In this document: positions 26,672-36,252 of the stretch, in pieces
Numbering within the stretch: the first letter of the stretch is position 1
Layout: each line of letters opens with the position of its first letter
Origin: Consotaella salsifontis
GTDB taxonomy: Bacteria; Pseudomonadota; Alphaproteobacteria; Rhizobiales; Rhizobiaceae
NCBI RefSeq assembly: GCF_900167365.1
Contig: NZ_FUXL01000019.1
Span: 1-64,000, forward strand
Reading direction: 5' to 3'
DNA length: 64,000 nucleotides
Notes under the pieces: model-generated
Database searches by the model: none
Told to the model about the DNA's origin: nothing
Seen by the model: only the letters and a program-made list of their open reading frames with translations
Program-made: the position numbers and the translations under genes

Positions 26672-27709
26672 ATGACGAAGCGCCTGATGATGCGCGTCAT
26701 GGACGGGGAGACCGTCTTTCCTCCTCCTCTCTGGATGATGCGGCAAGCCGGACGCTATCTGCCCGAGTATCGCGAGACGCGGGCAAAGGCCGGGAGCTTT
26801 CTCGATCTGTGCTATTCGCCGGAGTTCGCCACCGAGGTCACGCTGCAGCCTATCCGCCGCTTCGGCTTCGACGCGGCGATCCTCTTCTCCGATATTCTGG
26901 TGATCCCGGACGCCTTGAACCGTGACGTTCGCTTCGTGCAGGGAGAAGGGCCGCGGATGCGACCCATCACTCCGGACGAGATCGCGGGGCTCGATCCAAC
27001 GGGCGTCGAGGCGCATCTCGCTCCGGTCTTCGAAACGGTGGAGCGTCTTCGCGGAAGCCTGCCGGACGAAACGACGCTGATCGGCTTCTGTGGCGCGCCC
27101 TGGACGGTGGCGACTTACATGATCGCCGGCCACGGCACGCCCGACCAGGCGCCGGCGCGCCTCTTCGCCTATCGCCACCCGGAAGCCATGGAGAAGCTGC
27201 TGACGCTGCTCGCCGATGTCTCTGCGGCCTATCTGATCCGCCAGCTTCGTGCGGGTGCCGACTGCGTCCAGATCTTCGACAGCTGGGCCGGCGTTCTGGA
27301 CGAAGCCTCCTTCCGCGCCCACGTCATCGCGCCGACGAGGATGATCGTCGAGCGCGTGAGAGAGGCGGTGCCGGGAGCGAGGATCATCGGCTTTGCCAAG
27401 GGCGCTGCGGGGATGCTCTCGTCCTATCGGGCGGAAACCGGGGTCGATGCCATCGGGCTCGACTGGTCGGTCTCGCTCGCCCAGGCGGCGGAGCTTCAGC
27501 GCCATGGTCCCGTTCAGGGCAATCTCGATCCGCTCCGTCTGATCGCCGGCGGAAAGGCTCTCGACGAGGGCGTGCACCGCATCCTTGAGGCGCTGGGCTC
27601 GGGGCCGCTGATCTTCAATCTCGGCCATGGAATCACGCCCGACGCGCCGATCGCCCATGTCGAACAACTTGTGCGGCGCGTGCGCAAGGACTCGACAAGC
27701 CCGTCCTGA
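26672..27709 (+). CDS. hemE: Uroporphyrinogen decarboxylase
   Basis: HemE (345 residues) decarboxylates uroporphyrinogen III to coproporphyrinogen III in heme synthesis. The N-terminal signature [15 protein letters not shown] (about 20-34) with catalytic Arg is present, as are [11 protein letters not shown] (Asp, about 72-82), [14 protein letters not shown] and [16 protein letters not shown] near the C-terminus. The start follows AAGGGAGC about 12 nt upstream. It is the first gene rightward of the proposed origin, with hemJ and rho downstream. Confidence 0.97.
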   Translation: MTKRLMMRVMDGETVFPPPLWMMRQAGRYLPEYRETRAKAGSFLDLCYSPEFATEVTLQPIRRFGFDAAILFSDILVIPDALNRDVRFVQGEGPRMRPITPDEIAGLDPTGVEAHLAPVFETVERLRGSLPDETTLIGFCGAPWTVATYMIAGHGTPDQAPARLFAYRHPEAMEKLLTLLADVSAAYLIRQLRAGADCVQIFDSWAGVLDEASFRAHVIAPTRMIVERVREAVPGARIIGFAKGAAGMLSSYRAETGVDAIGLDWSVSLAQAAELQRHGPVQGNLDPLRLIAGGKALDEGVHRILEALGSGPLIFNLGHGITPDAPIAHVEQLVRRVRKDSTSPS

Positions 27710-27778
27710 GGTTCGATGGAAGGGATGGTGCGCCGCACAAAGCCTGCCGGCGCGGCTCAACGTCTGGAAGGACTTCCC

Positions 27779-28273
27779 ATGAAGGGCATCGCAATTAAAG
27801 TCGTCGTCACCGCGGCGATCATGGCGCTCCTGGTTTTCGGCACGGATGTGCCCGATCTGTGGATCAAGGCGTTCCATATCATCGCGGTCATTTCGTGGAT
27901 GGCGGGGCTGTTCTACCTTCCCCGGCTCTTCGTCTACCACACCGAGGCGGGAGCCCGGACACCCCAGTCCGAGACCTTCAAGGTGATGGAAGAGAAGCTT
28001 CTGAGGGTCATCATCAATCCGGCGATGATCGCGACCTGGATGACCGGGCTTTGGATCGGCTGGTCGATGTATGGGCTGATGGCCGGTTGGCTCCACGCCA
28101 AGCTTCTGCTCGTGGTCCTTCTGTCAGGCTACCATGGCTTCCTGTCGGCCTCGCGCAAGCGCTTCGCGCGGGACGAGAACACCAAGTCCTCGAAATACTG
28201 GCGGATGATGAACGAGGTGCCGACGGTCCTCATGATCATCATCGTCATTCTCGTCGTCGTAAAGCCTTTCTGA
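27779..28273 (+). CDS. hemJ: Protoporphyrinogen oxidase HemJ
   Basis: HemJ (164 residues) is a membrane protein that oxidises protoporphyrinogen IX to protoporphyrin IX in heme synthesis. Four to five hydrophobic segments are visible, with the conserved His in KAFHIIAVISWMAGLFYLPR (about 30-49) and the Lys of HAKLLLVVLLSGYHGFL (about 105-121). A start at 27779 follows GGAAGGA at 27766-27772. The length is slightly over the usual 140-150 residues. It lies between hemE and rho as in many Hyphomicrobiales. Confidence 0.93.
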   Translation: MKGIAIKVVVTAAIMALLVFGTDVPDLWIKAFHIIAVISWMAGLFYLPRLFVYHTEAGARTPQSETFKVMEEKLLRVIINPAMIATWMTGLWIGWSMYGLMAGWLHAKLLLVVLLSGYHGFLSASRKRFARDENTKSSKYWRMMNEVPTVLMIIIVILVVVKPF

Positions 28274-28463
28274 GCGCCCTTTGAGGTGTGTTCCGAGGCT
28301 TGAAGCGCGGGCCGTGAGGCGCCCGCGCCGTGGCCTTGGGCTCTTTGGACGCACCACCCCTTCTTTCGGCGACCCTTGCATCGAGCCGAGGGTCGGGCTA
28401 TATGCGCGCAATCCTGCCATTGCCAGCGCGGGTGGAATAACATCATCTCCACCTCGTGTTTGT

Positions 28464-28490
28464 CCGAGACGACAACTGCTCGGCCTTTTT
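28464..28490 (+). promoter_or_regulatory. Attenuator-like hairpin in the rho leader
   Basis: CCGAG (28464-28468) pairs with CTCGG (28479-28483) across 10 nt, followed by CCTTTTTCCC. The element lies 47-73 nt upstream of the rho ATG in a 263-bp leader. It resembles a weak intrinsic terminator. Rho genes are often autoregulated through their leaders; that this hairpin does so is inference. Confidence 0.45.
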
Positions 28491-28536
28491 CCCTTTCCCT
28501 TCCGTAGCTATGTCCCGTTCGGGACGGAGCCTCCCA

Positions 28537-29802
28537 ATGCCCGAAATGAAACTTCAAGACCTCAAGAACAAGAGCGCTCCGGAACTCATCGCGTTCGCGG
28601 AGGAAAATGAGGTCGAAAACGCATCCGTCCTGCGCAAGCAGGAGCTGATGTTCGCCATCTTGAAGAAGCTTGCCGCCCAGGACGTCGAAATTATCGGCGA
28701 GGGCGTGGTCGAGATTCTTCAGGACGGCTTCGCCTTTCTGCGTTCGCCTGAGGCAAATTATCTTCCTGGCCCCGACGATATCTACATCTCACCCTCGCAG
28801 ATTCGGCGCTTTTCGCTGAAGACCGGCGATACCGTCGAGGGGCCGATCCGGAGCCCGAAGGAAGGCGAGCGCTATTTCGCCCTTCTCAAGGTCAACACGA
28901 TCAATTTCGACGATCCGGAGAAGATCCGGCACAAGAGCCACTTCGACAATCTGACGCCGCTTTACCCGAACGAGCGGTTCCGCATGGAACTCGAGAATCC
29001 GACTTCCAAGGATCTTTCGGCCCGGGTGATCGATCTCATCGCCCCTCTCGGCAAGGGGCAGCGCGGCCTGATCGTGGCGCCGCCGCGCACCGGCAAGACG
29101 GTGCTGCTTCAAAACATCGCCCACTCGATCACCGCAAACCACCCGGAATGCTACCTCATCGTTCTTTTGATCGACGAGCGTCCGGAAGAAGTGACCGATA
29201 TGCAGCGCTCGGTGCGCGGCGAGGTCGTCTCCTCAACCTTCGACGAGCCGGCGACACGTCACGTGCAGGTCGCCGAAATGGTGATCGAAAAGGCCAAGCG
29301 TCTGGTCGAGCACGGCCGCGACGTTGTCATCCTGCTCGATTCGATTACCCGCCTCGGCCGTGCCTACAACACCGTCGTACCCTCCTCCGGCAAGGTTCTG
29401 ACCGGCGGCGTCGACGCCAACGCTCTGCAGCGCCCGAAGCGCTTTTTCGGCGCGGCGCGCAACATCGAGGAAGGCGGGTCGCTGACCATCATCGCCACGG
29501 CCCTCATCGATACCGGAAGCCGCATGGACGAGGTCATCTTCGAGGAGTTCAAGGGCACCGGCAACTCCGAGATCGTGCTGGACCGGAAGGTCGCCGACAA
29601 GCGCATCTACCCGTCGATGGACATTCTGAAGTCCGGCACGCGCAAGGAGGACCTCCTGGTGCCGCGCGCCGACCTTCAGAAGATCTTCGTGCTGCGCCGC
29701 ATTCTGGCGCCGATGGGCACGACGGACGCCATCGAGTTCCTCATCGACAAGCTGAAGCAAACCAAGACAAACGGCGACTTCTTCGATTCGATGAACACCT
29801 GA
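28537..29802 (+). CDS. rho: Transcription termination factor Rho
   Basis: Rho (421 residues) is the hexameric RNA helicase that terminates transcription. The N-terminal three-helix region ([31 protein letters not shown]) leads into the RNA-binding cold-shock-like fold ([37 protein letters not shown]). Walker A is APPRTGKT (about 179-186), Walker B and the Q/R loops follow ([36 protein letters not shown]). The ATG at 28537 (MPEMKLQ) matches rhizobial Rho. A terminator follows at 29835. Confidence 0.97.
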   Translation: MPEMKLQDLKNKSAPELIAFAEENEVENASVLRKQELMFAILKKLAAQDVEIIGEGVVEILQDGFAFLRSPEANYLPGPDDIYISPSQIRRFSLKTGDTVEGPIRSPKEGERYFALLKVNTINFDDPEKIRHKSHFDNLTPLYPNERFRMELENPTSKDLSARVIDLIAPLGKGQRGLIVAPPRTGKTVLLQNIAHSITANHPECYLIVLLIDERPEEVTDMQRSVRGEVVSSTFDEPATRHVQVAEMVIEKAKRLVEHGRDVVILLDSITRLGRAYNTVVPSSGKVLTGGVDANALQRPKRFFGAARNIEEGGSLTIIATALIDTGSRMDEVIFEEFKGTGNSEIVLDRKVADKRIYPSMDILKSGTRKEDLLVPRADLQKIFVLRRILAPMGTTDAIEFLIDKLKQTKTNGDFFDSMNT

Positions 29803-29834
29803 GGCGTTGTCCCGACCCTTTCGTCATGCCTTCG

Positions 29835-29870
29835 AAGGGGCGGCGCCGAGCGCTGCCCCTTGTCTTTTCG
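29835..29870 (+). terminator. Rho-independent terminator after rho
   Basis: AAGGGGC-G-GCGC and GCGC-T-GCCCCTT (29835-29861) form an 11- to 12-bp stem with a CGA loop and one G-U pair, followed by GTCTTTTCG. It starts 33 bp after the rho stop. Confidence 0.8.
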
Positions 29871-29923
29871 TGTTCGGTTATGATCATTCTCGGCTCCGTG
29901 CCTTCCGAACCGAGGTCTTCCCG

Positions 29924-30400
29924 ATGAGCGAACTTCCTGCCCCGGCCCAACGTGTTCTCGCCGATGCCGCGGCCAAGGGGCTTGATCTCGACATCATCAA
30001 AACAGAAGCGACCGCGCGGTCGGCGGAAGAGGCGGCGCAAGCTGTCGGCGTTGCCGTGGGCCAGATCGTCAAATCGCTGGTCTTCAAGGGGCGGGAGAGC
30101 GGCAAGCCCTATCTTCTTCTCGTGTCCGGTTCGAACCGGGTGAACGAAAAGGGCGTGGCGGCGCGACTTGGCGAGAAGCTGGTCCGGCCGGATGCCGATT
30201 TCGTCAGAGAGGCGACGGGCTTCGCTATCGGCGGCGTGTCGCCTTTCGGCGCCAGTGGCGCTTTGACAACGTTCATGGACGAGGCGCTGCTCGCTTTTGA
30301 AACGGTGTGGGCCGCCGCTGGCACGCCCTTTCACGTCTTTCCCGTGGCGCCTCGCGTCCTTTGCGAGGCAACCGGCGCCACTCTGATCCCCGTCAGCTGA
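29924..30400 (+). CDS. YbaK/EbsC family aminoacyl-tRNA deacylase
   Basis: A 158-residue protein of the YbaK/ProX editing family, which removes mischarged amino acids (for example Cys- or Ala-tRNA-Pro) in trans. The family fold is marked by ARSAEEAAQAVGVAVGQIVKSLVF (in two parts, about 26-49), LLLVSGSNRVNEKG, the GFAIGGVSPFG loop (about 105-115) and FHVFPVAP. The ATG at 29924 follows a weak site and was chosen for family length. The 3' end overlaps the convergent DUF255 gene by 8 bp. Its specificity cannot be told from sequence. Confidence 0.87.
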   Translation: MSELPAPAQRVLADAAAKGLDLDIIKTEATARSAEEAAQAVGVAVGQIVKSLVFKGRESGKPYLLLVSGSNRVNEKGVAARLGEKLVRPDADFVREATGFAIGGVSPFGASGALTTFMDEALLAFETVWAAAGTPFHVFPVAPRVLCEATGATLIPVS

Positions 30401-32447
30401 CCTCCGGAGCCCGCCAGGCGCTGGCGCGGGAGAAAAGCTCCTCCAGATCATCCGCCGTGTGAACCGGCGCCATGCACGCCCTATCGAAGCAGAAGAGCGC
30501 CGCGGGTTGCCGGTCGACACGCATCGCCGCCAGCGGCGCGCCGTCGGGAAGATTTTTCGGGTCGGCGATCCGCATGTCGACACGATTGAGATCCAGCCAT
30601 CGATTCGCCTGCGAAACCATCTCCAGGTACCCCTCGTCGGCCGGTGAGCCGATGACCGCAAGCTCCGAGGCATGAGCGAGACGATCCAGCGCCGAGACAA
30701 TGGCAGGCCCCGCGCCGGGGCTCGACGCGATTCGTCCGGCAGCGGCCTCGCCGGCCCGCCGCGCGCGCTCGTGGGCGGAGGGCGAGCCCATGGCCTGGGC
30801 TAGCATCCCCAGCGCTTCCACCACCAAGGCCGTGCCGCCGGGAATCGCATCGTCATGGTCGCCGCGAGGTCGGACAATGATGTCCGAGGCATCATGAGCC
30901 GTCAGGAAGTGACTGCCCTCCCCGTCGCCGTGCCAGCGCTCGAGGCTCGTCGCCAGCTTCTCCGCATCCTCCAGATACGCCGCCTGGCCGGTGACGGCGA
31001 ACAGAGAAACGGCCGCGGCGATCATGGCGCCATAGTCGGTCGTGAGCGCCAGGCCTGAGGCGCGGCCCTGCCGCCAGGCATGGAGGAGCCTGCCGTCCGA
31101 AACCATCTGATCCATGACGAAGGCATAGGCATCCTCTGCAAGGACCAGAGCGTCTGCATGATCCAGTGCCGAGGCGACCTCGGCAAGAGCGCGGATCATG
31201 AGCCCGTTCCAGTCGGCAAGCACCTTGTCATCACGACCTGGGCGGGCGCGCGCCTCGCGGGCAACGCGAAGGGTCCCGAGTTCCAGGGTGAAGGCCTCTT
31301 CGCCGCCGCCTTCCGGGTGCAGCCGGTGGAGGATCGACTTGCCTTCCCAGTTGCCGCGCTTCGTGACGCCGTAGGCGCGGATGAAGTCGTCAGCGCGCGC
31401 GCCGAGCAACGAGCGAATTTCCGCTTCGCGCCAGACATAGAATGCGCCTTCCTCAAGGTGATCCTCGGCGTCCCGGCTATCGGCGTCGAGCGACGCCGCG
31501 AAAGCGCGACCCTCGTTCAGCATCTCGCGCTTCAGCCAGCCAATCGTCTCGTCGATTCGGCGGCGGAACAAGTTCCTCCCTGTCGCCCTCCACCCCCATA
31601 CGAGGTGGCGCAGGAACTGGGCATTGTCATAGAGCATCTTCTCGAAATGAGGGACAAGCCATCTGTCGTCGGTCGAGTAGCGATGCAGGCCGCCGCCAAC
31701 GTGATCGTAGATCCCGCCATTGCAAAGTGCGGTCAACGTGAGAAGAAACCCCGTCTGGTGGTCCCTAGGCCCGTCCGGGAAGGCTGAACGTGCCACGACC
31801 TCCAGATAAGGCGCGTTGGGGAATTTCGGCGCGCCCCTCAGGCCGCCCCGCTCCATGTCCAGTGCCTCCGCAATGCGCGGCGCCAACCGCGCGATCAAGT
31901 CGTCCGGAACGCCGGCCGGACCGGAACCGCTGGCAAGCGCCGTGCCCAGATGGTCTTTGATGGCGCCGCCTGTCTTCAGGATCTCATCGCGCTGTTCGCG
32001 CCAGGCTTTGTCTATGGAAACAAGAACGTCGGCGAAGCCTGGACGGCCGAAGCCGCTGCGCTTCGGGAAGTAGGTGCCTCCCCAGAATGGTTCGCCGTCG
32101 GGCGTCAGGAACATGGTCATCGGCCAGCCTCCCTGCTCGCCCATGGCATGAAGCGCGGCCATGTAAAGGTGGTCGAGGTCGGGCCGTTCCTCGCGGTCGA
32201 CCTTGATGTTCACGAAGTGCCGATTCATCAGAGCCGCGATCTCTTCGTCCTCGAAGCTCTCATGGGCCATGACATGGCACCAGTGGCAGGCGGCGTAACC
32301 GACGGAGAGAAGGATCGGGCAGTCGCGCGCCTTCGCCTCGTCCAGCGCTGCCTTTGACCACTCTCGCCAGTGAACTGGATTGTCCTTGTGCTGCTGAAGA
32401 TAGGGGCTGAGAGCGTTGGCGAGCTGGTTGCCTTCGGGCTGGGCCAT
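30393..32447 (-). CDS. Thioredoxin-domain protein of the DUF255/YyaL family
   Basis: A 684-residue protein of the SPATA20/YyaL family. The N-terminal thioredoxin-like domain (about 1-165) begins NQLANALSPYLQQHKDNPV and has the CxxC-type ACHWCHVMAHESF (about 49-61) with GGWPMTMFLTPDG and GGTYFP. The rest is an alpha/alpha-barrel resembling glycosidase folds (MEKMLYDNAQ equivalent: FEKMLYDNAQFLRHL; LADWNGLMIRALAEV). Homologues are widespread; the reaction is not established. The start at 32447 is preceded by GGAGAAGA. It is inserted between rho and mnmE on the opposite strand. Confidence 0.88.
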   Translation of the reverse strand: MAQPEGNQLANALSPYLQQHKDNPVHWREWSKAALDEAKARDCPILLSVGYAACHWCHVMAHESFEDEEIAALMNRHFVNIKVDREERPDLDHLYMAALHAMGEQGGWPMTMFLTPDGEPFWGGTYFPKRSGFGRPGFADVLVSIDKAWREQRDEILKTGGAIKDHLGTALASGSGPAGVPDDLIARLAPRIAEALDMERGGLRGAPKFPNAPYLEVVARSAFPDGPRDHQTGFLLTLTALCNGGIYDHVGGGLHRYSTDDRWLVPHFEKMLYDNAQFLRHLVWGWRATGRNLFRRRIDETIGWLKREMLNEGRAFAASLDADSRDAEDHLEEGAFYVWREAEIRSLLGARADDFIRAYGVTKRGNWEGKSILHRLHPEGGGEEAFTLELGTLRVAREARARPGRDDKVLADWNGLMIRALAEVASALDHADALVLAEDAYAFVMDQMVSDGRLLHAWRQGRASGLALTTDYGAMIAAAVSLFAVTGQAAYLEDAEKLATSLERWHGDGEGSHFLTAHDASDIIVRPRGDHDDAIPGGTALVVEALGMLAQAMGSPSAHERARRAGEAAAGRIASSPGAGPAIVSALDRLAHASELAVIGSPADEGYLEMVSQANRWLDLNRVDMRIADPKNLPDGAPLAAMRVDRQPAALFCFDRACMAPVHTADDLEELFSRASAWRAPEVS

Positions 32448-32584
32448 GACGTCTTCTCCTTTGTTCCGCTTAGGCTAAGGCAACGAAAGACAGGTGGAAG
32501 GGGTGCGACGCTATTTCTCTTTGAGCATTTGCCTCCGCCGCATCGCCATGGCGCTCCGCCCGCCGCTCTGCTAGCCATCGCTCC

Positions 32585-33949
32585 ATGGACAAGGATACCA
32601 TCGTCGCCCTCTCTTCCGGTGCCCTTCCCGCGGGCATCGCCGTCGTGCGCATGTCCGGACCGGTCGTGCCGATGGCGCTGGCGATCATCGCTGGCAGTGT
32701 GCCGGAACCGCGTCGCGCGAGCCTCAAGCGGATTCGCGATGGTGCGGGCGAAACCATCGACCACGGTATCGTGCTCTACTTTCCAGGCCCGTCGAGCGTC
32801 ACCGGCGAGGACATTGGGGAAATCCATCTCCACGGCGGCCGGGCGGTGGTGGATGCCTGCCTGTCGGCCTTGATCGCGCTGCCCGGTGTGCGCTTGGCGG
32901 AGGCGGGCGAATTTACGCGCCGTGCGTTCGACAATGGTCGTATCGACCTCACCGAGGCAGAAGGTCTCGCGGACCTTCTGGCCGCTCAGACCGAAAGCCA
33001 GCGACGGGCGGCCGTTGCCCAGGCCGGAGGTATCCTGCGGGAGCTCTGCGAAGAGTGGATGCGTCGCCTCACCCATGCCCGCGCATTTCTGGAAGCCTCG
33101 TTCGACTTTTCCGACGAGGGCGATGTCGAGGCGGACGTCGCCGGAAATGTTCGCGCCGACATGGCGACACTGGCGGCCGACATGCGGCACCACCTGAATG
33201 ACGCCCGGCGGGGCGAGATCCTGCGCTCTGGCTTTCGCGTGGCCATCGTCGGTCGTCCCAATGTCGGCAAATCCAGTCTCCTAAATGCGCTGGCGGAGCG
33301 GGACGTAGCAATCGTCTCCGATATTCCCGGAACGACGCGGGACGTTCTCGAAGTGACACTCGACCTCAAGGGCCTTCCCGTCCGCCTTTTCGACACGGCG
33401 GGTCTCAGGGAGACCGAAGACCGGATTGAGGCGGCCGGCGTCGAGCGCGCGCGCCGCGCCATGGCGGAGGCGGATCTCGTTCTGCTGTTGGACGACGGGC
33501 AGGAAGAGGCCGTCGATCCGCTGATTCACGTGAAACAGACAGCGGGTTTGTTCACGCCAGACGCAGATGGCGCCCGGTCGCCAGCACTGATCGTCCGCAG
33601 CAAGTGTGACCTTCCGCTGCCTTCGATCGAGGCAGCACGGAGCGCGGAGCTGTGCATTTCGACCCGCACCGGCGAGGGGCTGGATGCTCTGATTGAAGCG
33701 ATTGCGGGCCGGGCTGAGAGGGCGGTAGGAGACCGATCGACCCTTGTCCCCCTTCGCATTCGTCACCGCGCGATCATTGCGGAAGCGCTGGAGGCGCTCG
33801 AAACTTTTCTGAGCGGAGAGGATTTGCCCGAGGAGGTTGGCGCCGAAATGCTCCGCCTCGTGTCGGATAGGTTGGGCGCTCTCACGGGCCGGATCGGCGT
33901 CGAGGACATTCTCGGTGTGATCTTCTCGGAGTTCTGCATCGGGAAATAG
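32585..33949 (+). CDS. mnmE: tRNA uridine-5-carboxymethylaminomethyl modification GTPase MnmE
   Basis: MnmE (454 residues) acts with MnmG to install cmnm5 at wobble U34 of certain tRNAs. The N-terminal tetrahydrofolate-binding domain (1-120) is followed by a helical domain with an inserted G domain: GRPNVGKSSLLNAL (about 222-235), DIPGTTRD and DTAGLRETEDRIE. The C-terminal FCIGK carries the essential Cys-x-Gly-Lys end. A parS-like sequence lies in the coding region at 33522-33537. DUF3140, mnmG and rsmG follow on the same strand. Confidence 0.96.
   Translation: MDKDTIVALSSGALPAGIAVVRMSGPVVPMALAIIAGSVPEPRRASLKRIRDGAGETIDHGIVLYFPGPSSVTGEDIGEIHLHGGRAVVDACLSALIALPGVRLAEAGEFTRRAFDNGRIDLTEAEGLADLLAAQTESQRRAAVAQAGGILRELCEEWMRRLTHARAFLEASFDFSDEGDVEADVAGNVRADMATLAADMRHHLNDARRGEILRSGFRVAIVGRPNVGKSSLLNALAERDVAIVSDIPGTTRDVLEVTLDLKGLPVRLFDTAGLRETEDRIEAAGVERARRAMAEADLVLLLDDGQEEAVDPLIHVKQTAGLFTPDADGARSPALIVRSKCDLPLPSIEAARSAELCISTRTGEGLDALIEAIAGRAERAVGDRSTLVPLRIRHRAIIAEALEALETFLSGEDLPEEVGAEMLRLVSDRLGALTGRIGVEDILGVIFSEFCIGK
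33522..33537. promoter_or_regulatory. parS-like ParB-binding site (within mnmE)
   Basis: TGATTCACGTGAAACA matches 15 of 16 bases of the parS consensus TGTTTCACGTGAAACA. It is about 7 kb right of the proposed origin and 3.5 kb left of parA. Confidence 0.75.
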
Positions 33950-33979
33950 GCAGCACGGGTCGCGGAGTCCAGCAGACCA

Positions 33980-34342
33980 ATGAGCTACGAGAAGAAAGGT
34001 TATGACCGCGTGGCGAAGGAATTTGGCCAGGTGGTGAACATGAGCGCCGATGAACTTCGCGATTGGCTGACGACGGATGAAAGCCGCTCCGTTGGCTGGA
34101 CGAGGAAGGGCGAGAGCGAATCCGTCGGCCACCAATCCGGCAGAAGGATCGTCGACATTCTCGGCAAGGACCCTTCGGATCTCAGCGATGCCGACTACGA
34201 CCACATGAACAAGGTGGTCGGATACTGCCGGCGCCACCTCGCCCAGCGTCCCGGTCGCAATGTAGCGAGCAGCCGCTGGCGCTATTCGCTGATGAACTGG
34301 GGCCACGATCCTTTGAAGGGTCGGGGCGAGCTCGACGATTGA
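33980..34342 (+). CDS. DUF3140 family protein
   Basis: A 120-residue soluble protein. Visible conserved-looking segments are MSADELRDWLTTDESRSVGW (about 20-39), VDILGKDPSDLSDADYDHM and the C-terminal RRHLAQRP...SRWRYSLMNWGHDPLK. I recall these as DUF3140, in which related plasmid or stress proteins are described as possible DNA-binding proteins; no function is proved. It is inserted between mnmE and mnmG on the same strand with 30- and 32-bp gaps, so probably cotranscribed. Confidence 0.8.
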   Translation: MSYEKKGYDRVAKEFGQVVNMSADELRDWLTTDESRSVGWTRKGESESVGHQSGRRIVDILGKDPSDLSDADYDHMNKVVGYCRRHLAQRPGRNVASSRWRYSLMNWGHDPLKGRGELDD

Positions 34343-34374
34343 CAGGCCGAGCCTGACAGGGCTTATCCGTCCTC

Positions 34375-36252
34375 ATGTCAACGAATTCGCAACCTTTCGA
34401 CGTCGTCGTCGTCGGCGGCGGCCATGCCGGCTGTGAGGCAGCCAGCTCGGCCGCGCGCGCTGGCGCCCGTACCGCGCTCGTCACCCACCGCTTCGACACC
34501 ATCGGCGCCATGAGCTGCAACCCCGCCATCGGGGGCATCGGCAAGGGCCATCTCGTCCGCGAGATCGACGCGCTCGGCGGCCTGATGGGCCAGGTGGCGG
34601 ACGCCGCCGGCATTCAGTTCCGCCTGCTCAACCGTCGCAAGGGACCGGCGGTGCGTGGCCCCCGCACGCAGGCTGACCGCAAGCTCTATCGCCAGGCGAT
34701 GCAGAACACGATCGCCGCTCAGGACAATCTCGTCGTCGTGGAGGGCGACGCGGCGGATTTGGTTCTGGACGACGATAACCGCGTCTCGGGCGTCATGCTC
34801 GGCGATGGCCGTTGCCTTGGCTGCGGCGCGGTGGTCTTGACCACTGGCACCTTTCTCAATGGGCTCATTCATATCGGCGACGAGAAAATTCCGGCGGGCC
34901 GAGTGGGAGAGGCGCCCTCGGTCGGTTTATCGGCGACATTGGCGCGCTTCGGGCTGGCTCTCGGGCGGCTCAAGACAGGGACGCCAGCTCGCCTCGACGG
35001 CAGGTCGATCGACTGGGCCGGGCTGGATATGCAGCGACCGGACGACGACCCGCGTCCCTTCTCCTATCTGACGACGCGCATCACCAACCCGCAGATCGAC
35101 TGCGGCATTACCCGAACGACGCCCCGAACCCATTCGATCATCCGCGACAACCTCGGAAGGTCGGCGCTCTATTCGGGGCAGATCAACGGTACCGGTCCTC
35201 GCTATTGCCCGTCGATCGAGGACAAGATCGTCAAGTTCGGTGATCGGGACGGCCACCAGATTTTCCTTGAGCCTGAGGGATTGGACGATAACACCGTTTA
35301 CCCCAACGGGTTGTCGACCTCCCTACCCGCCGATGTCCAGGCGGATTTCCTTCGGTCGATTCCCGGCCTTGAGTACGTCACCATTCTAAAGCCCGGATAT
35401 GCGATAGAGTACGACCATGTCGATCCGCGCGAGCTTCACCCGACGCTGGAGGTACGAGCGGCGCCCGGGCTCTTCCTCGCGGGCCAGATCAATGGAACGA
35501 CGGGTTATGAAGAGGCCGCGGCGCAGGGCCTGCTGGCCGGTTTGAACGCGGCAAGGCGCGCCGGTGGATTCGAACCCGTAACGATTAGCCGCTCGATCGC
35601 CTATCTCGGCGTCATGGTCGATGACCTGACGAGGACCGGGATCACTGAGCCCTACCGTATGTTCACTTCACGCGCCGAATTTCGCCTTTCGCTCCGCGCC
35701 GACAACGCCGATCGGCGGCTGACGCCGCTTGGGTTGGAGTGGGGCCTAATCGGCGCCGAACGGGCGAAAGTCTTCACTGCCTCCGAGGATCGCCTTCGGC
35801 GAGCCAGAGCCCTGCTGGAATCTATGGCGCTCACCTCATCCGAAGCCGCCCGGAAAGGGCTCTCGGTCAACCAGGATGGCCGTTCTCGAACAGCCTTCCA
35901 GCTTCTGGCGCAGGCCGACATATCGTTTGACCGGCTCGTCGCCATCTGGCCGGAGCTGCTGCATGTCGAAGGGTCGATTCGGGAACGGATCGAAATCGAG
36001 GCGGCCTACGACGTTTATCTCGATCGGCAGCGCCGCGATCAAGCGCAGTATCAAAAGGACGAACAGCGGGTGATTCCCGAAAACTTCGATTTTGCCGCTC
36101 TTTCTGGGCTCTCCAACGAATTGCGCCAGAAGCTGGAGCGTCGCCGCCCCGCAAGCTTGGCAGAAGCACAGGGAATTGACGGCATGACACCTGCGGCGCT
36201 GGCGCTTATTCTCGTCGCGCTTCGCAAATCGGGCGTTCGAAATGCCGCTTAA
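34375..36252 (+). CDS. mnmG: tRNA uridine-5-carboxymethylaminomethyl modification enzyme MnmG (GidA)
   Basis: MnmG (625 residues) is the FAD-dependent partner of MnmE in wobble-uridine modification. The FAD-binding motif is [13 protein letters not shown] (about 11-23), with [17 protein letters not shown] (about 52-68). The second signature is [20 protein letters not shown] (about 365-384), and the C-terminal helical MnmE-binding domain ends [10 protein letters not shown]. The length is normal. Its 3' end overlaps rsmG by 11 bp, giving the classical gidA-gidB order near the origin. Confidence 0.96.
   Translation: MSTNSQPFDVVVVGGGHAGCEAASSAARAGARTALVTHRFDTIGAMSCNPAIGGIGKGHLVREIDALGGLMGQVADAAGIQFRLLNRRKGPAVRGPRTQADRKLYRQAMQNTIAAQDNLVVVEGDAADLVLDDDNRVSGVMLGDGRCLGCGAVVLTTGTFLNGLIHIGDEKIPAGRVGEAPSVGLSATLARFGLALGRLKTGTPARLDGRSIDWAGLDMQRPDDDPRPFSYLTTRITNPQIDCGITRTTPRTHSIIRDNLGRSALYSGQINGTGPRYCPSIEDKIVKFGDRDGHQIFLEPEGLDDNTVYPNGLSTSLPADVQADFLRSIPGLEYVTILKPGYAIEYDHVDPRELHPTLEVRAAPGLFLAGQINGTTGYEEAAAQGLLAGLNAARRAGGFEPVTISRSIAYLGVMVDDLTRTGITEPYRMFTSRAEFRLSLRADNADRRLTPLGLEWGLIGAERAKVFTASEDRLRRARALLESMALTSSEAARKGLSVNQDGRSRTAFQLLAQADISFDRLVAIWPELLHVEGSIRERIEIEAAYDVYLDRQRRDQAQYQKDEQRVIPENFDFAALSGLSNELRQKLERRRPASLAEAQGIDGMTPAALALILVALRKSGVRNAA

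Noticed and set aside
35560-35600. tRNA T-arm-like sequence (GGATTCGAACCC) in mnmG
   Set aside because: It is in a conserved coding stretch and no acceptor, D or anticodon arms surround it.
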